64,000 nt of DNA from VAZQ01 sp963817135 (GTDB lineage: Bacteria; Pseudomonadota; Alphaproteobacteria; Rhizobiales; Xanthobacteraceae): assembly GCA_963817135.1 (NCBI GenBank), contig CAWFNG010000006.1, positions 1-64,000 of the forward strand, given 5' to 3'. Position numbers and translations under genes: made by a program. A model generated the notes under the pieces. The model was given only the letters and a program-made list of their open reading frames with translations. It did no database searches and was not told the DNA's origin. Below, in pieces: positions 34,187 to 44,096 of the stretch (its first letter is position 1; each line of letters starts with the position of its first letter).

Positions 34187-35689
34187 TTATTCCCGGAACG
34201 CCTCTTCGCGGTTGCGCCGGATGTTCGGGACGGTCACCGCCAACAAGAGCGCTGCGGCAAGGGACAGAAAACCGAGGCTGATCGGCCGCCGCACGAAAAT
34301 CGACCAATCGCCGCTTGAGAGAACCATGGCGCGGCGAAAGTTCTCTTCCAGCATGGGGCCAAGCACAAGCCCGAGCAGCAACGGAGCCGGCTCGCAGTCG
34401 AGCTTGCGGAACGCATAGCCGATGATACCGAAGGCGGTCATCACCATGACATCCCCGGTGCTGGAATTGAGCGTATAGGTGCCGATGCAGCACAGCACCA
34501 GAATGCTCGGGAACAGGTAGCTGTAAGGCACCTGGAGGAGGCGAACCCAAATCCCGATCAGCGGCAGATTGAGGATCACCAGCATCAGATTTCCGATCCA
34601 CATGCTGGCGATCAGGCCCCAGAACAACGCCGGCTGCTTCGTAATGATTTCCGGGCCGGGCGTGATCCCGTGCACCATCATGGCCCCGATCATGAGCGCC
34701 ATCAGTGCATTGGGGGGAATGCCGAGGCTGAGCATGGGAATGAAGCAGGCCTGGGCAGCGGCGTTGTTGGCCGATTCCGGCGCCGCCACGCCCTCGATGG
34801 CGCCCTGGCCGAAGCGTTCCGGCGAGCGCGATACCTTTTTTTCCAGGCTGTAGGCCGAGAAAGCCGCAATGGTCGGTCCGCCGCCGGGAAGAATCCCGAA
34901 AACCGTGCCGACCGCCGTGCCGCGCAGCATGGCCGGGAACGACTGCTTGAGATCGCTCAAGGTTGGCCACAGCCCGGTCACCGGCTTCGCCTGCATGTCG
35001 GCAGTACCCGCAGTTTCCAGGTTGACCATGATCTCCGCCAGCCCGAACATGCCCATGGAAAGCGGAACAAAACCTACGCCGTCATAGAGAACGTCAAGCC
35101 CCATGGTCATGCGGTATTCGCCGGTCGAGACATCGGTGCCGATGAGGCCGAGCAGGACCCCGAGCACGATCATGCCGACCGCCTTGAGGACCGAGCCGTG
35201 CGCGAGCACCACCGCGGAAACGAGGCCAAGCACCATGACCGAAACGTAGTCGGCGGACTGGAACAGGAGCGCGATTGCGGCGAGCGGCGGGCCGGCGACC
35301 GCGATGAGCAGCGTGACGACCGAACCGGCGAACAACGAACCGATGGCGGCAATCGCCAGAGCCGGACCGGCACGTCCGCGCTGCGCCATGGCATAACCAT
35401 CGAGCACGGTGACGACCGACGAAGTCTCGCCGGGGATCTTCACCAGAATAGCCGTGGTCGAGCCGCCGTATTGCGCTCCGTAGAACACCCCGGACAGCAT
35501 GATCAGCGCCCCGACCGGGGAGAGCCAGAAGGTGACCGGCAGAATCATCGCCATGGTGGTGAGCGGCCCAATTCCCGGCAGAACGCCGATGGCGGTACCG
35601 ATCACGCAGCCGAAGAAGCAGAGCGCAATGTTGTGCCAGGTGAGCGCAATGCCGAATCCCATGACGATGTTGGATAAAATGTCCGGCAT
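34187..35689 (-). CDS. tctA: tripartite tricarboxylate transporter large permease TctA
   Basis: A 500-residue inner-membrane permease with about 12 transmembrane segments. Family blocks are FGCVIGTAIGVLPGIGPL, YGAQYGGSTTAILVKIPGE and GILPGGGPTIAAFSAY. TctA forms the main translocation channel for a carboxylate using the membrane gradient. It starts 1 bp after the tctB stop, so it is coupled. Upstream lie TctB and TctC, giving a full transporter. Confidence 0.96.
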   Translation of the reverse strand: MPDILSNIVMGFGIALTWHNIALCFFGCVIGTAIGVLPGIGPLTTMAMILPVTFWLSPVGALIMLSGVFYGAQYGGSTTAILVKIPGETSSVVTVLDGYAMAQRGRAGPALAIAAIGSLFAGSVVTLLIAVAGPPLAAIALLFQSADYVSVMVLGLVSAVVLAHGSVLKAVGMIVLGVLLGLIGTDVSTGEYRMTMGLDVLYDGVGFVPLSMGMFGLAEIMVNLETAGTADMQAKPVTGLWPTLSDLKQSFPAMLRGTAVGTVFGILPGGGPTIAAFSAYSLEKKVSRSPERFGQGAIEGVAAPESANNAAAQACFIPMLSLGIPPNALMALMIGAMMVHGITPGPEIITKQPALFWGLIASMWIGNLMLVILNLPLIGIWVRLLQVPYSYLFPSILVLCCIGTYTLNSSTGDVMVMTAFGIIGYAFRKLDCEPAPLLLGLVLGPMLEENFRRAMVLSSGDWSIFVRRPISLGFLSLAAALLLAVTVPNIRRNREEAFRE

Positions 35690-35690
35690 G

Positions 35691-36143
35691 TCAGAAAGCC
35701 GCCGGCCAGAGCGGGATGGGAATTCTCAGGCCCACGACGAAAATACCGACATTGACGACGATCAGGACAAAGCACAGCAGCAGCAGCGGAATGATTTGCA
35801 GCTTTCGCTCGGCGAGCCGCGCAAGCACGATGACGATGGCCAGCGTGAGAACAATTCCAAGCGGGTGCAGGAGGAGCGCGAAGGCAAGACACGAGAGCGT
35901 GACGAAGACGAACGGCCGCCACATCATGCGGTCCGGTCGCTCGGGCGGCTGAATGAGCGACATCGCCGCCAGCGCCCCACCAAGTACAATCAGGAGGCCG
36001 CAAACGAGGTGCGGAAAATAACCCGCGCCCATTGCTTCGGCCGGTCCGGCTTCGAGGTCGCGCCCGAACCACAACCCGGCGAGTCCGAAGGCGATGTAGA
36101 GATTGCCGGCAAGAAAATCCTTGCTGGCGAAGATGCGTTTCAT
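35691..36143 (-). CDS. tctB: tripartite tricarboxylate transporter small subunit TctB
   Basis: A 150-residue four-helix inner-membrane subunit. The family N-terminus FLAGNLYIAFGLAGLWFGRD and the GAGYFPHLVCGLLIVLGG block are present. TctB supports the TctA channel. Sequence conservation is low in this family, but position between tctC and tctA is decisive. Confidence 0.93.
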   Translation of the reverse strand: MKRIFASKDFLAGNLYIAFGLAGLWFGRDLEAGPAEAMGAGYFPHLVCGLLIVLGGALAAMSLIQPPERPDRMMWRPFVFVTLSCLAFALLLHPLGIVLTLAIVIVLARLAERKLQIIPLLLLCFVLIVVNVGIFVVGLRIPIPLWPAAF

Positions 36144-36190
36144 CGCGCAGTCGCGGGAGACATCGGCTTGGCGAGCCGCGAACTCCGACT

Positions 36191-36372
36191 ACCTCCCCCT
36201 GAAAGGGGGAGCATAGGCGGCCTACGGCCGCCGTTCTTTGCGGCTAAAAACGCCGACGCGAAGCGTCGGCTGTGCGCCGAGCGAAGCGAAGGCGGTCGGG
36301 TGGGGGTCATTGTATGCCGCTGTTGACACCCACCCGGCGCTTCGCGCCGACCTCCCCCTTTCAGAGGGAGGT
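36191..36372. repeat. long hairpin repeat, ACCTCCCCCTGAAAGGGG family, expanded copy
   Basis: Same family as 25981-26117, with a 40-bp insertion of its own small palindrome (GCCGACGCGAAGCGTCGGC) in the left arm. It lies in the 273-bp spacer between tctC and tctB and may set the ratio of binding protein to membrane subunits by stabilising the upstream mRNA. Confidence 0.85.
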
Positions 36373-36416
36373 AAACCGAGTCTGCCGCTTGGCTTCGCAT
36401 TCTAACTACTGCGCGG

Positions 36417-37400
36417 TTACTTCTGCCGCGCCTTCACCAGCCCGGCTTCCAGCAGAATGGGGTAAAGCTCGGCGTCGTCGGCTTTCCAGCGCGCATAGGT
36501 GGCCTTGGCATCGCCGGGCTGGACCACGAAGCCCGCTTGCCTGGCTTTGGCCTGGAACTCCGGGTCTTTGAGCGCGCTCACGATGCTGCCCTCGAGAAAG
36601 CGCAAGCGATCCTCTGGGATGCCCTTTGGCGCTACCACGCAGCGCCACGAGCCGACGACCACGTCGAAGCCTTGCTCGCGGAAGGTCGGGATTTCCGGTG
36701 CCATGAAATGCCGCTCGGTCGCGGATACGCCGAGAATCTTCAGCTTGCCGGCCTTATGCTGCTCGATGGTATCGGGGACCGGAACGGTCGCCGAATCGAT
36801 CTCTCCCGCCATCAATCCGATCACGGTCGGTCCGAAGCCGGCATAGGATACACGCGTAAGCTTGATGCCAAGCTTCTTCTCGTAGAGAGCAACCGCGATA
36901 TAGGACGACCCGCCGGGCTGATCGTTGCCGTTCTTGATCTTTCCGGGATTGGCGCGCGCGCGTTCCACAAACTCCTTGAGCGAACCAATGCCGCTCGCAA
37001 TGCTCACTTCCAGGGCATTGGGATCCTCGCCGAAGAACGCGATGGGTTGCAGCTCATCGAAGGTATTGGCCTGGGCATTGAGATACGGCAGCGCAATCCC
37101 GCCCGAGCTGAACATGCCGATGGTATAGCCGTCCGGCTTGGCATTGACGATTTCGCGATGGCCGATGGCACCGCCGGCGCCCGGCTTGTTGAGCACCACC
37201 ACCGGCACTTTGATTTGTTTGCTCAAGGCGTCGGCAAGAAGCCGCATGCTGATGTCGCTGCCGCCGCCCGGCGGCCAGGCGACGATCAAGGTGATCGGCT
37301 CGGAAGGAAAGGTTTGCGCCGGCACGGGCGGCGCCGCCGCGAGGATGACTGCGGCCGCTACGCCGGCGGCTCCTAGCATTTGGCCGATCCTGGATTTCAT
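36417..37400 (-). CDS. tctC: tripartite tricarboxylate transporter binding protein TctC
   Basis: A 327-residue periplasmic Bug protein with a signal peptide (about 1-28, cleavage near PPVPAQ). The mature N-terminus TFPSEPITLIVAWPPGGGSD and the NKPGAGGAIGHREI block mark the family. Unlike the two other Bug proteins in the window it sits with tctB and tctA, so it most likely delivers ligand to them. It follows the luciferase-like gene by 17 bp. Confidence 0.95.
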   Translation of the reverse strand: MKSRIGQMLGAAGVAAAVILAAAPPVPAQTFPSEPITLIVAWPPGGGSDISMRLLADALSKQIKVPVVVLNKPGAGGAIGHREIVNAKPDGYTIGMFSSGGIALPYLNAQANTFDELQPIAFFGEDPNALEVSIASGIGSLKEFVERARANPGKIKNGNDQPGGSSYIAVALYEKKLGIKLTRVSYAGFGPTVIGLMAGEIDSATVPVPDTIEQHKAGKLKILGVSATERHFMAPEIPTFREQGFDVVVGSWRCVVAPKGIPEDRLRFLEGSIVSALKDPEFQAKARQAGFVVQPGDAKATYARWKADDAELYPILLEAGLVKARQK

Positions 37401-37417
37401 CTCTCGTTCTCCATTGC

Positions 37418-38407
37418 TTAACTATTGAATTCTCGCACGACATCGAGCGCGAGCGAGCAATCGTCCGCGCTGCCCAATATTCCCAGCACCGGCTCGTCGA
37501 TGCCGGCATCGATGAAATCGCGCAACCGCTTGCTGGCGTGCTGTGGGGTTCCGGCGATGCCGAACGCCTCGACCGCGTCATCGGGAACGAGGGCGGTCGC
37601 TCCCGCAATATCGCGGCGGGCAATTGCCGCAATCACGGCCTCCTGATCGACCGCGATGCCGGAGGCTTTGACATTTGCCGCGAGGAACTTGTTGCGCATG
37701 ACGAATGCAAGCTTTTGCCGCACGGCGTCGCGCGCCTGCGACGCATCGCGGGACACCCCGAAAAACAGGTATGCGGCGCGGCGGAACGCGCCCATATCGC
37801 GTCCTTCTTTCTCGGCGGCGCCGCGGCAGATGGCAATCGACTGCTGCACCGATTGCACCGACAATCCCGCCGACAGGACCACGCCATCGCCGATGCGGCC
37901 GGCAAGGCGCAGCATGTCCGGCCCGATGGCGGCGATATAGATGGGGATCGGGGTCTTCGGCTGGAACGCCAGCCGCGCGCCGGCGAGCTTTACAAATTCT
38001 CCGTCCATCGCCACGGCTTCGCCGCTCCACAGCCTGCGCAGCGCCTCGGCAAATTCGCGCATTGCCCGAACGGGCTTCTCGACCGCGCGACCGGATTCCT
38101 GCAGAAACAGCGGGTTGCCGGTGCCAATGGCGATCGCCGCGCATCCCGGGGCGACTTCAGCGAGCGTGGCCATCGCCATGGCGGTCGGCATCGGATGCGA
38201 CAAATAAGGGCTTACCGCCGTGGGGACCAGCATCGCGCCCCGCGTTTTCATGGCGAATGCCATGCAAGTGGCAATCGCCTCGCGGTAGCCGAGGTGTTCG
38301 GCGACCCACAGGCTGCGCGCGCCCGCTGCCACCGCGCGTTCGGCAAGCGCAATCGCTTCCGGCGTGGAAACGAATCCGTCGAAGCTCACGCCAACGCGTA
38401 CCGGCAT
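37418..38407 (-). CDS. luciferase-like (LLM) flavin-dependent oxidoreductase
   Basis: A 329-residue paralogue of the enzyme at 33183-34169. It begins MPVRVGVSFDGFVST and keeps SLWVAEHLGYREAI and the AIAIGTGNPLFLQESG block near the flavin. The ATG at 38407 overlaps the M24 stop codon (TGATG), so translation is coupled. With the second copy it brackets tctCBA, which suggests both enzymes oxidise related forms of the imported substrate. Confidence 0.88.
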   Translation of the reverse strand: MPVRVGVSFDGFVSTPEAIALAERAVAAGARSLWVAEHLGYREAIATCMAFAMKTRGAMLVPTAVSPYLSHPMPTAMAMATLAEVAPGCAAIAIGTGNPLFLQESGRAVEKPVRAMREFAEALRRLWSGEAVAMDGEFVKLAGARLAFQPKTPIPIYIAAIGPDMLRLAGRIGDGVVLSAGLSVQSVQQSIAICRGAAEKEGRDMGAFRRAAYLFFGVSRDASQARDAVRQKLAFVMRNKFLAANVKASGIAVDQEAVIAAIARRDIAGATALVPDDAVEAFGIAGTPQHASKRLRDFIDAGIDEPVLGILGSADDCSLALDVVREFNS

Positions 38408-39522
38408 CACCCGATCCTGATCAGTTCGTCATTCGGAGTGATGGTTCCGGTGATCGGCTCGAAGCCATTCGCGGTGATCCGGTACATGTCCTCGACATGA
38501 AAGCCCATGCGTCCCGGAATCATGTAGAGCGGTTCCATGGTGCAGGTGATATTGGGCTCCAATATCACGCTGCGGCTGTCGGTGATGTAGGGCTCCTCAT
38601 GGATCGTCTGGCCGATGCCATGCCCGAGGAATTTCAGCGTCGGCTCGATATCCCGGTCGCGCAGATATTTGACGTAGGTGCGATAGAGATCGGCGACCGC
38701 GGTGCCGGGCTTGAGCATGGCCTTGCAGGTCTCGCGCGCGCCGATCATCACGCTCCATATGGCGCGCTGCTCGTCGTCTGCCTCGCCTACCACCGCGGTG
38801 CGCGTCACGTTGGAGCGGTATTGCTGCATGTCGCCGAGGATCTCGATGCGCACGATGTCGCCGCGTTCGACCGGCTTGTCGGTCGGCGTGCAGTTGGTAA
38901 TGCCGCTGCGCACTCCGGAGCCGACCTGGCATTTGAGCCCGTCGCAGCCGCCTTCCAGCATCTTGTTGCCGGCGATCTGAGCGACTGATTTCTCGCTCAT
39001 GCCGGGTCTGATCGCGCGCAGCACCTCGCCGATGACGCGATCGGTCAGGATGCCCACCTTGTTGAGCAGCGCGATCTCTTCCTCGGTCTTGATCATGCGC
39101 GCATTGAAATAAAGCGCTCGGCACGGAATGAGCTGCGCCTGCGGCAATCTCTCGCGCAGCCGGATGTAATCCTGCGCCGGCATATAATCGAGCTCGATGG
39201 CGATTTCGTCGTTGCCCACGCCGGCTTCCAGCAACACGTCGGCCAGAACATCGGCGGGATCCTGGGTGAACTGGTTGTAGGCGCGAATATCGGCAAAGCG
39301 CGAGCGTTGCCGTGCCAGGTTCTCCTCGACATTGACGACGATCTGGGCGGCGAATTGCTCGCCGGCGAGCACGGTAATGGTGCGGCGAAACCGATTGCTG
39401 GCGTGGCTCGGCACCAGGAATCCCGCGGTATAGGTGACGTTGTCCTGCGAGAAGGCAACAAGGGCGGCATGTCCGGCTTGCCGCATGGCCGAGCGCAACT
39501 TGCGAAAGACTTCGTGCTCCAT
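38407..39522 (-). CDS. M24 family metallopeptidase (creatinase/Xaa-Pro dipeptidase-like)
   Basis: A 371-residue pita-bread-fold enzyme. The C-terminal domain has GVRSGITNCTPTDKP, GDIVRIEILGDMQQYRSNV, HGIGQTIHEEPYI and a final TMEPLYMIPG segment. The active-site His and Glu positions are mostly present, though the first metal Asp site is altered (IEILGDMQQ). Could be a peptidase or a C-N hydrolase such as creatinase. It is coupled to the luciferase-like gene below and lies 6 bp after the opine-dehydrogenase-like gene. Confidence 0.86.
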   Translation of the reverse strand: MEHEVFRKLRSAMRQAGHAALVAFSQDNVTYTAGFLVPSHASNRFRRTITVLAGEQFAAQIVVNVEENLARQRSRFADIRAYNQFTQDPADVLADVLLEAGVGNDEIAIELDYMPAQDYIRLRERLPQAQLIPCRALYFNARMIKTEEEIALLNKVGILTDRVIGEVLRAIRPGMSEKSVAQIAGNKMLEGGCDGLKCQVGSGVRSGITNCTPTDKPVERGDIVRIEILGDMQQYRSNVTRTAVVGEADDEQRAIWSVMIGARETCKAMLKPGTAVADLYRTYVKYLRDRDIEPTLKFLGHGIGQTIHEEPYITDSRSVILEPNITCTMEPLYMIPGRMGFHVEDMYRITANGFEPITGTITPNDELIRIG

Positions 39523-39528
39523 CGGCAG

Positions 39529-40632
39529 TCAAGCGCCCTCGTGAACGAAACGCAGCAGATCGGCTGGCGACATCCCGGCAATGCCAAGGCGTTCGAGGGT
39601 GAGCCCCTCACACCTATAGTCGATGCCGACGGCAAGGCTTGCAAGCTTGATAAGCGCGGCAATGGTCGGCGTTGCGACGCCCGCAAACTGGCCCAGCGCA
39701 GCGAACGGCACCAGCCCATAGCCGACATCCTCATGGACATAGCGATGATCCAGCGAAGCAGGCGACTTTATGCTTTTGTTCGGCTCGCTTTCCATGCAGG
39801 CGCGCGAAATATCGCCGCTGTCTCGCGCCGCTTTGGTCGTCAGCCCTGCCGCATAGAATATGTCGATGAAGGGAATCGCTGGAACGCCCAATGCCTTGGC
39901 GATTGCAAGCCGCTCGCCGTCCACGGCGGCGGTCACCCGCCCGATCGCATCGGTGAAACCCTCGCGATAGAACAGGAACTCTCCATGGCTGTGCTCGATC
40001 CAGCCGGCATTCATGATCATGCCGGGCGGGTGGAATACCGCATTCATGTTGGACAATCCGGTCTCGATCACGCTGCCGGCTTGCACGACGTGCGGATAGA
40101 GCGGCTTGATCAGGTCGAACAAAGCTGCCGTCTCGCGGCCGGGGAGCGCGGCGAACCGCAGCCGCGTTGTGTAGCTGTAGATGTTGACGGTGTCCGGCCC
40201 TTCCATGCGGGTGATGTAGGTGAGCGTCACCGTCTCGCAGCTGCGCACGGGGCCGCGATAGCCGGCGGCTCGCAGCTCGTACAGAAAGTGGAGCCCGCCG
40301 CCGGTATGGCCCGGATTGATGAAGATGGGCTGGCTGCCGTCAATGAGCGGCGCGAGCGCGCGCGCGTAATAGCGGTGAGCGACCGAAGGCACGACCAGCA
40401 TGATGAGATCGGCGCCGCCGACCGCCTGCACCACGTCGGTGGTCAGCAAATCGATCGCGACCAGCCCCTCATGCACGCCACGCGCCTTGATACCGCCCTG
40501 CGCGCGAAAAGGCGCCAGCCGCTCGGCGTTGCGGGCATGCAGGCGCACGCTATACCCGCGCTTCGCGAGGTCGACCGCCGCCGCGCAGCCGCCGTGTCCC
40601 GCGCCAAGCACGGCAATCGACTTCACCGCCAT
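39529..40632 (-). CDS. NAD/NADP octopine (opine) dehydrogenase family protein
   Basis: A 367-residue oxidoreductase. The Rossmann motif is GAGHGGCAAAVDLAKRGYSV near residue 9. The C-terminal helical domain of the octopine/nopaline dehydrogenase family contains MNAVFHPPGMIMNAG with the likely catalytic His, and the EPNKSIKSPASLDHRY block. Members interconvert N-(carboxyalkyl) amino acids and an amino acid plus an alpha-keto acid. It heads the minus-strand block and shares its family with the gene at 45025-46134. Confidence 0.88.
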   Translation of the reverse strand: MAVKSIAVLGAGHGGCAAAVDLAKRGYSVRLHARNAERLAPFRAQGGIKARGVHEGLVAIDLLTTDVVQAVGGADLIMLVVPSVAHRYYARALAPLIDGSQPIFINPGHTGGGLHFLYELRAAGYRGPVRSCETVTLTYITRMEGPDTVNIYSYTTRLRFAALPGRETAALFDLIKPLYPHVVQAGSVIETGLSNMNAVFHPPGMIMNAGWIEHSHGEFLFYREGFTDAIGRVTAAVDGERLAIAKALGVPAIPFIDIFYAAGLTTKAARDSGDISRACMESEPNKSIKSPASLDHRYVHEDVGYGLVPFAALGQFAGVATPTIAALIKLASLAVGIDYRCEGLTLERLGIAGMSPADLLRFVHEGA

Positions 40633-40655
40633 GGGACAGCTTCTCCGTACCCTCC

Positions 40656-40765
40656 GTCATTCCGGGGCGCAGCGTAGCTGCGAGCCCGGAAACCATAACC
40701 ACAGTCCGGGTGTATGGATTCCGGGCTCTCGGCCTCACTTCGTTACGGCCTCGCTCCGGAATGAC
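40656..40765. repeat. palindromic repeat, GTCATTCCGGGG family
   Basis: GTCATTCCGGGGCGCAGCGT on the left pairs with GCTCCGGAATGAC on the right; the centre holds a second pair around GAGCCCGGAAACC and GGATTCCGGGCTC. The element fills the region between the divergent opine-dehydrogenase and ABC ATPase genes. Other copies are at 21488, 46174 and 49604. Confidence 0.85.
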
Positions 40766-40843
40766 AATGGGCTTCGGAGCACGCAAGCTCCGTCGCCAAC
40801 TTGCCATTCGCAATGCCTCGACCGTTAATAGCACCACCAAGGC

Positions 40844-41890
40844 ATGAGGAGCAGGGTGGCGCAGGTTCGATTAAACGATGTCACCAAGAGCTGGGGCGCT
40901 GATCCAGCCGTGCAGGGGGTGAGCTTTACGGCCGAAGCCGGCAGTCTGGTTGTCCTGCTCGGACCGTCGGGGTGCGGAAAATCGACGACGCTGCGCCTGA
41001 TTGCCGGGCTTGAAGCGCCGGATGCCGGCACGATTGAAATCGCCGGTCGTGACGTTACGCGCGTGCCGTCCTCCCGGCGCGGAGTGGCGATGGTTTTTCA
41101 GTCCTATGCGCTGTTTCCGCATTTGTCGGTAGCGGAAAACATTCTGTTCGGGCTTAGGGTACGCCGTGTGCCGCGCGCGCTGCGCAACGCACGGCTCAAG
41201 CGCGCTGCAGAGATCCTGGGCCTTGAACGTCTGCTCGACCGCAAACCGTCGCAGCTGTCCGGCGGCCAGCAACAACGGGTCGCGCTCGGCCGTGCTATCG
41301 TGGCGGAGACCCCGGTTTGTCTCATGGACGAGCCGCTGTCGAACCTCGATGCGCAACTACGCGCCGAAATGCGGCGCGAAATCCGCTCCCTGCAACGGCG
41401 TCTTGGCATCACCATGCTCTACGTCACCCACGATCAGATCGAGGCGATGACCATGGCCGATCGCGTGATCCTGATGCGGGCGGGAAAGATCGAACAGAAC
41501 GGCTCCCCCGGGGAGCTGTACGAGAAGCCGCAAACCATATTCACCGCCCGCTTCGTGGGCGCTCCCGCCATGAACATATTGCCGGGCGCGGTGCTCTCCG
41601 GACAGCCGGGATTCGCCGCCGTCATTCCCGCCGGACGCGAGCTTCAATCGCTTGCCATTGGCGTGCGTCCGGAATCGCTGCGCGTTACAAATAATGGCTT
41701 GCCGGCGCGCGTCATTGCCGCCGAATATCTGGGAGCCGACACCCAGCTTGAAACGCAGGTCGGCAACGACACGGTAATGGTGCGGCTGCCGGGCAGGCTC
41801 GATACCGCGCCGGGTCAGAAGATCTTCCTGGCCTGGAAGCCGGGCGACACGCACTGGTTCGATGCAGCGTCACAATCCCGCATCACATGA
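40844..41890 (+). CDS. carbohydrate-type (CUT1) ABC transporter ATP-binding protein
   Basis: A 348-residue MalK/UgpC/PotA-type ATPase. Walker A is GPSGCGKST, signature LSGGQQQRVALGRA, Walker B CLMDEPLSNLD and switch His in YVTHDQIEA. The C-terminal TOBE-like extension (residues about 240-345) is present. An ATG at 40844 or a GTG at 40856 with GAGGAG 4 bp upstream can serve as start. The following three genes encode its binding protein and two permeases. Confidence 0.95.
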   Translation: MRSRVAQVRLNDVTKSWGADPAVQGVSFTAEAGSLVVLLGPSGCGKSTTLRLIAGLEAPDAGTIEIAGRDVTRVPSSRRGVAMVFQSYALFPHLSVAENILFGLRVRRVPRALRNARLKRAAEILGLERLLDRKPSQLSGGQQQRVALGRAIVAETPVCLMDEPLSNLDAQLRAEMRREIRSLQRRLGITMLYVTHDQIEAMTMADRVILMRAGKIEQNGSPGELYEKPQTIFTARFVGAPAMNILPGAVLSGQPGFAAVIPAGRELQSLAIGVRPESLRVTNNGLPARVIAAEYLGADTQLETQVGNDTVMVRLPGRLDTAPGQKIFLAWKPGDTHWFDAASQSRIT

Positions 41891-41931
41891 CCGGTAAAAG
41901 AACGACGGAAACGCAGCACAGGGAGCGCAAC

Positions 41932-43221
41932 ATGGACCGACGACGATTTGTGATTGGCTCGGCGGCAGTCGCGGGCAGCGCGCTTGCAGCACCCGCCATC
42001 GTGCGGGCGGCAACCGAGATCTCGTTTTATTTCCCCGTTGCAGTGGGTGGCCCCATTCCCAAGATCATCGACGGCTACGCCGCCGACTTCGAGAAGGAGA
42101 ATCCCGGGATCAGCGTGCGCCCGGTCTATGCCGGCACCTATCAGGAAACGATTGTCAAATCTCTGACCGCACACAAGTCCGGCAACCCGCCGGTGACCAG
42201 CGTGCTTCTGTCAACCGACATGTTCTCGCTCATCGACGAGGACGTGATCGTGCCGTTCGACGACCTGGCGAAGAGCGCCGCCGACAAGAGCTGGATCAAG
42301 AGCTTTTTCCCGGCCTTCATGGAGAACAGCCAGACCGGCGGCAAGACCTGGGGCATACCGTTCCAGCGTTCCACCATTGTGCTCTATTGGAACAAGGAAG
42401 CATTCAAGGAAGCCGGGCTCGATCCTGAAAAAGCGCCGGCGACATGGGCCGAGGAACTCGCTTTCGCCGAGAAGCTCACCAGGCGCGATGCATCGGGCAA
42501 TGCGACGCAATGGGGGATGCAGATTCCGTCTTCCGGTTTTCCATACTGGTTGTTTCAGGCGCTTACCACCCAGAACGACGTCATCCTGATGAACCCGGCC
42601 GGTGACCGCACCTTCTTCGACAAGCCGGCGGTGAGCGAAGCGCTGCAGCGCTGGGTGGACCTGGGCCGCCGGTACAAGGTGATGGCTCCGGGCGTAATCG
42701 AGTGGGGCACCACGCCGAAAGACTTCTTCGAACGCAAGACCGCGATGATGTGGACCACCACCGGCAACCTTACCAGTGTGCGCAGCAATGCAAAATTTCC
42801 GTTCGGCGTCGCCATGCTGCCGGCGGGAAAGCGGCGCGGCACGCCGACTGGCGGCGGCAATTTTTACGTGTTCACCAAGACGAGCCGCGCTCAGCAGGAA
42901 GCGGCGGTTAAATTCGCGCAATGGATGACGACGCCGGAACGCGCGGCGCAGTGGGGCATCGATACCGGCTACGTGGCGGTGCGCCCGGATGCATGGGAAA
43001 CCACGGCGATGAAGAATTACGTCGCCGGCTTCCCCGCTGCTGCGGTCGCCCGTGACCAGCTGCAATATGCGGTTGCCGAGCTTTCAACCCATGACAACCA
43101 GCGGGTCACCAAGGCGCTCAACGATGGGCTGCAAGCAGCGCTCACCGGCTCGAAAGCGCCGGACCAGGCCATGAAGGATTCGCAAGCCGAGGCCGAGCGG
43201 GTGCTCAAAAGCTATCGCTAA
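41932..43221 (+). CDS. extracellular solute-binding protein, UgpB/MalE-type
   Basis: A 429-residue periplasmic binding protein of family 1. It opens with a twin-arginine signal, MDRRRFVIGSAAVAGSALAA, cleaved near PAIVRA. The mature chain has FYFPVAVGGPIPKIIDGYAAD and the hinge-region GIPFQRSTIVLYWNKEAF typical of the glycerol-3-phosphate/sugar class. An in-frame start at 41887 would overlap the ATPase gene by 4 bp, but the Tat signal argues for 41932. Its TAA stop overlaps the permease ATG. Confidence 0.93.
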   Translation: MDRRRFVIGSAAVAGSALAAPAIVRAATEISFYFPVAVGGPIPKIIDGYAADFEKENPGISVRPVYAGTYQETIVKSLTAHKSGNPPVTSVLLSTDMFSLIDEDVIVPFDDLAKSAADKSWIKSFFPAFMENSQTGGKTWGIPFQRSTIVLYWNKEAFKEAGLDPEKAPATWAEELAFAEKLTRRDASGNATQWGMQIPSSGFPYWLFQALTTQNDVILMNPAGDRTFFDKPAVSEALQRWVDLGRRYKVMAPGVIEWGTTPKDFFERKTAMMWTTTGNLTSVRSNAKFPFGVAMLPAGKRRGTPTGGGNFYVFTKTSRAQQEAAVKFAQWMTTPERAAQWGIDTGYVAVRPDAWETTAMKNYVAGFPAAAVARDQLQYAVAELSTHDNQRVTKALNDGLQAALTGSKAPDQAMKDSQAEAERVLKSYR

Positions 43222-44096
43222 TGCGTCGCGGTGTTGACGCGATTCACGGTTGGCTGCTGCTGCTGCCGGCAATGGCGCTGCTTGCGCTGTTCACCCATTG
43301 GCCTGCGCTCGCCACCTTCGTAGACAGCTTCTGGTCGACCGCCAAGCTGCGGCGGCCGAGCGTCTTCGTCGGCCTCGACAACTACCGCTCCATGCTCGAC
43401 GACCCGGTATTCTGGCAGGCGCTCGTCAATAATCTGTGGTTTGCGCTGGGCACAATTCCCCTTTCCATCGCCCTTGCCCTCCTGATGGCCGTCTGGGTCA
43501 ACGACCGCATCGTGGGACGCGCCACGGTGCGCATGGCCTATTTCACGCCCACCGTGCTGCCGATGATCGCCGTCGCCAATATCTGGCTGTTCTTCTACAC
43601 GCCGCAATATGGACTCCTCGAACAGGTGCTGTCGCTGTTTGGCGGTCAACCGCACAATTGGCTTGGCACGCCTGAAACCGCGCTTGCCTGCGTGATCGTC
43701 GTGGCGATCTGGAAGGAGGCCGGTTTTTTCATGATCTTTTATCTCGCCGCGCTCCAGCAAATCCCGCCGACGCTTGCCGAAGCAGCGGCATTGGAAGGTG
43801 CGTCGCGCTTGACCTTTTTCCGCCGCGTGCAGTTCCCGCTGTTGATGCCCACGACTTTGTTCATACTGATCAATGCAGTCATCAATGCGTTCCGCACCAT
43901 CGATCAGATCATCGTCATGACGCGCGGCGGCCCCGACAATGCGACCGCGTTGCTGCTGTTCTACGTCTACGAGGTCGGCTTCAAATACTGGGACAGCAGC
44001 TATGCGGCGGCGCTCACCACCGTTCTTCTGGTTTTTCTCGCGAGCGCCGCCCTTGCCCAATACCTCATCCTCGAGCGCCGCATCCATTACCGATGA
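43221..44096 (+). CDS. ABC transporter permease, UgpA-type
   Basis: A 291-residue inner-membrane permease with six transmembrane helices. The EAA loop is LAEAAALEGASRLTFFRRVQFPLL. It begins within the stop of the binding-protein gene (TAATG) and ends 4 bp into the second permease, so the operon is tightly coupled. Confidence 0.95.
   Translation: MRRGVDAIHGWLLLLPAMALLALFTHWPALATFVDSFWSTAKLRRPSVFVGLDNYRSMLDDPVFWQALVNNLWFALGTIPLSIALALLMAVWVNDRIVGRATVRMAYFTPTVLPMIAVANIWLFFYTPQYGLLEQVLSLFGGQPHNWLGTPETALACVIVVAIWKEAGFFMIFYLAALQQIPPTLAEAAALEGASRLTFFRRVQFPLLMPTTLFILINAVINAFRTIDQIIVMTRGGPDNATALLLFYVYEVGFKYWDSSYAAALTTVLLVFLASAALAQYLILERRIHYR

Noticed and set aside
33183..34970. Extending the luciferase-like gene upstream to 34970
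   Set aside because: The extra 267 codons overlap tctA in another frame and lack homology; the ATG at 34169 starts the conserved domain.
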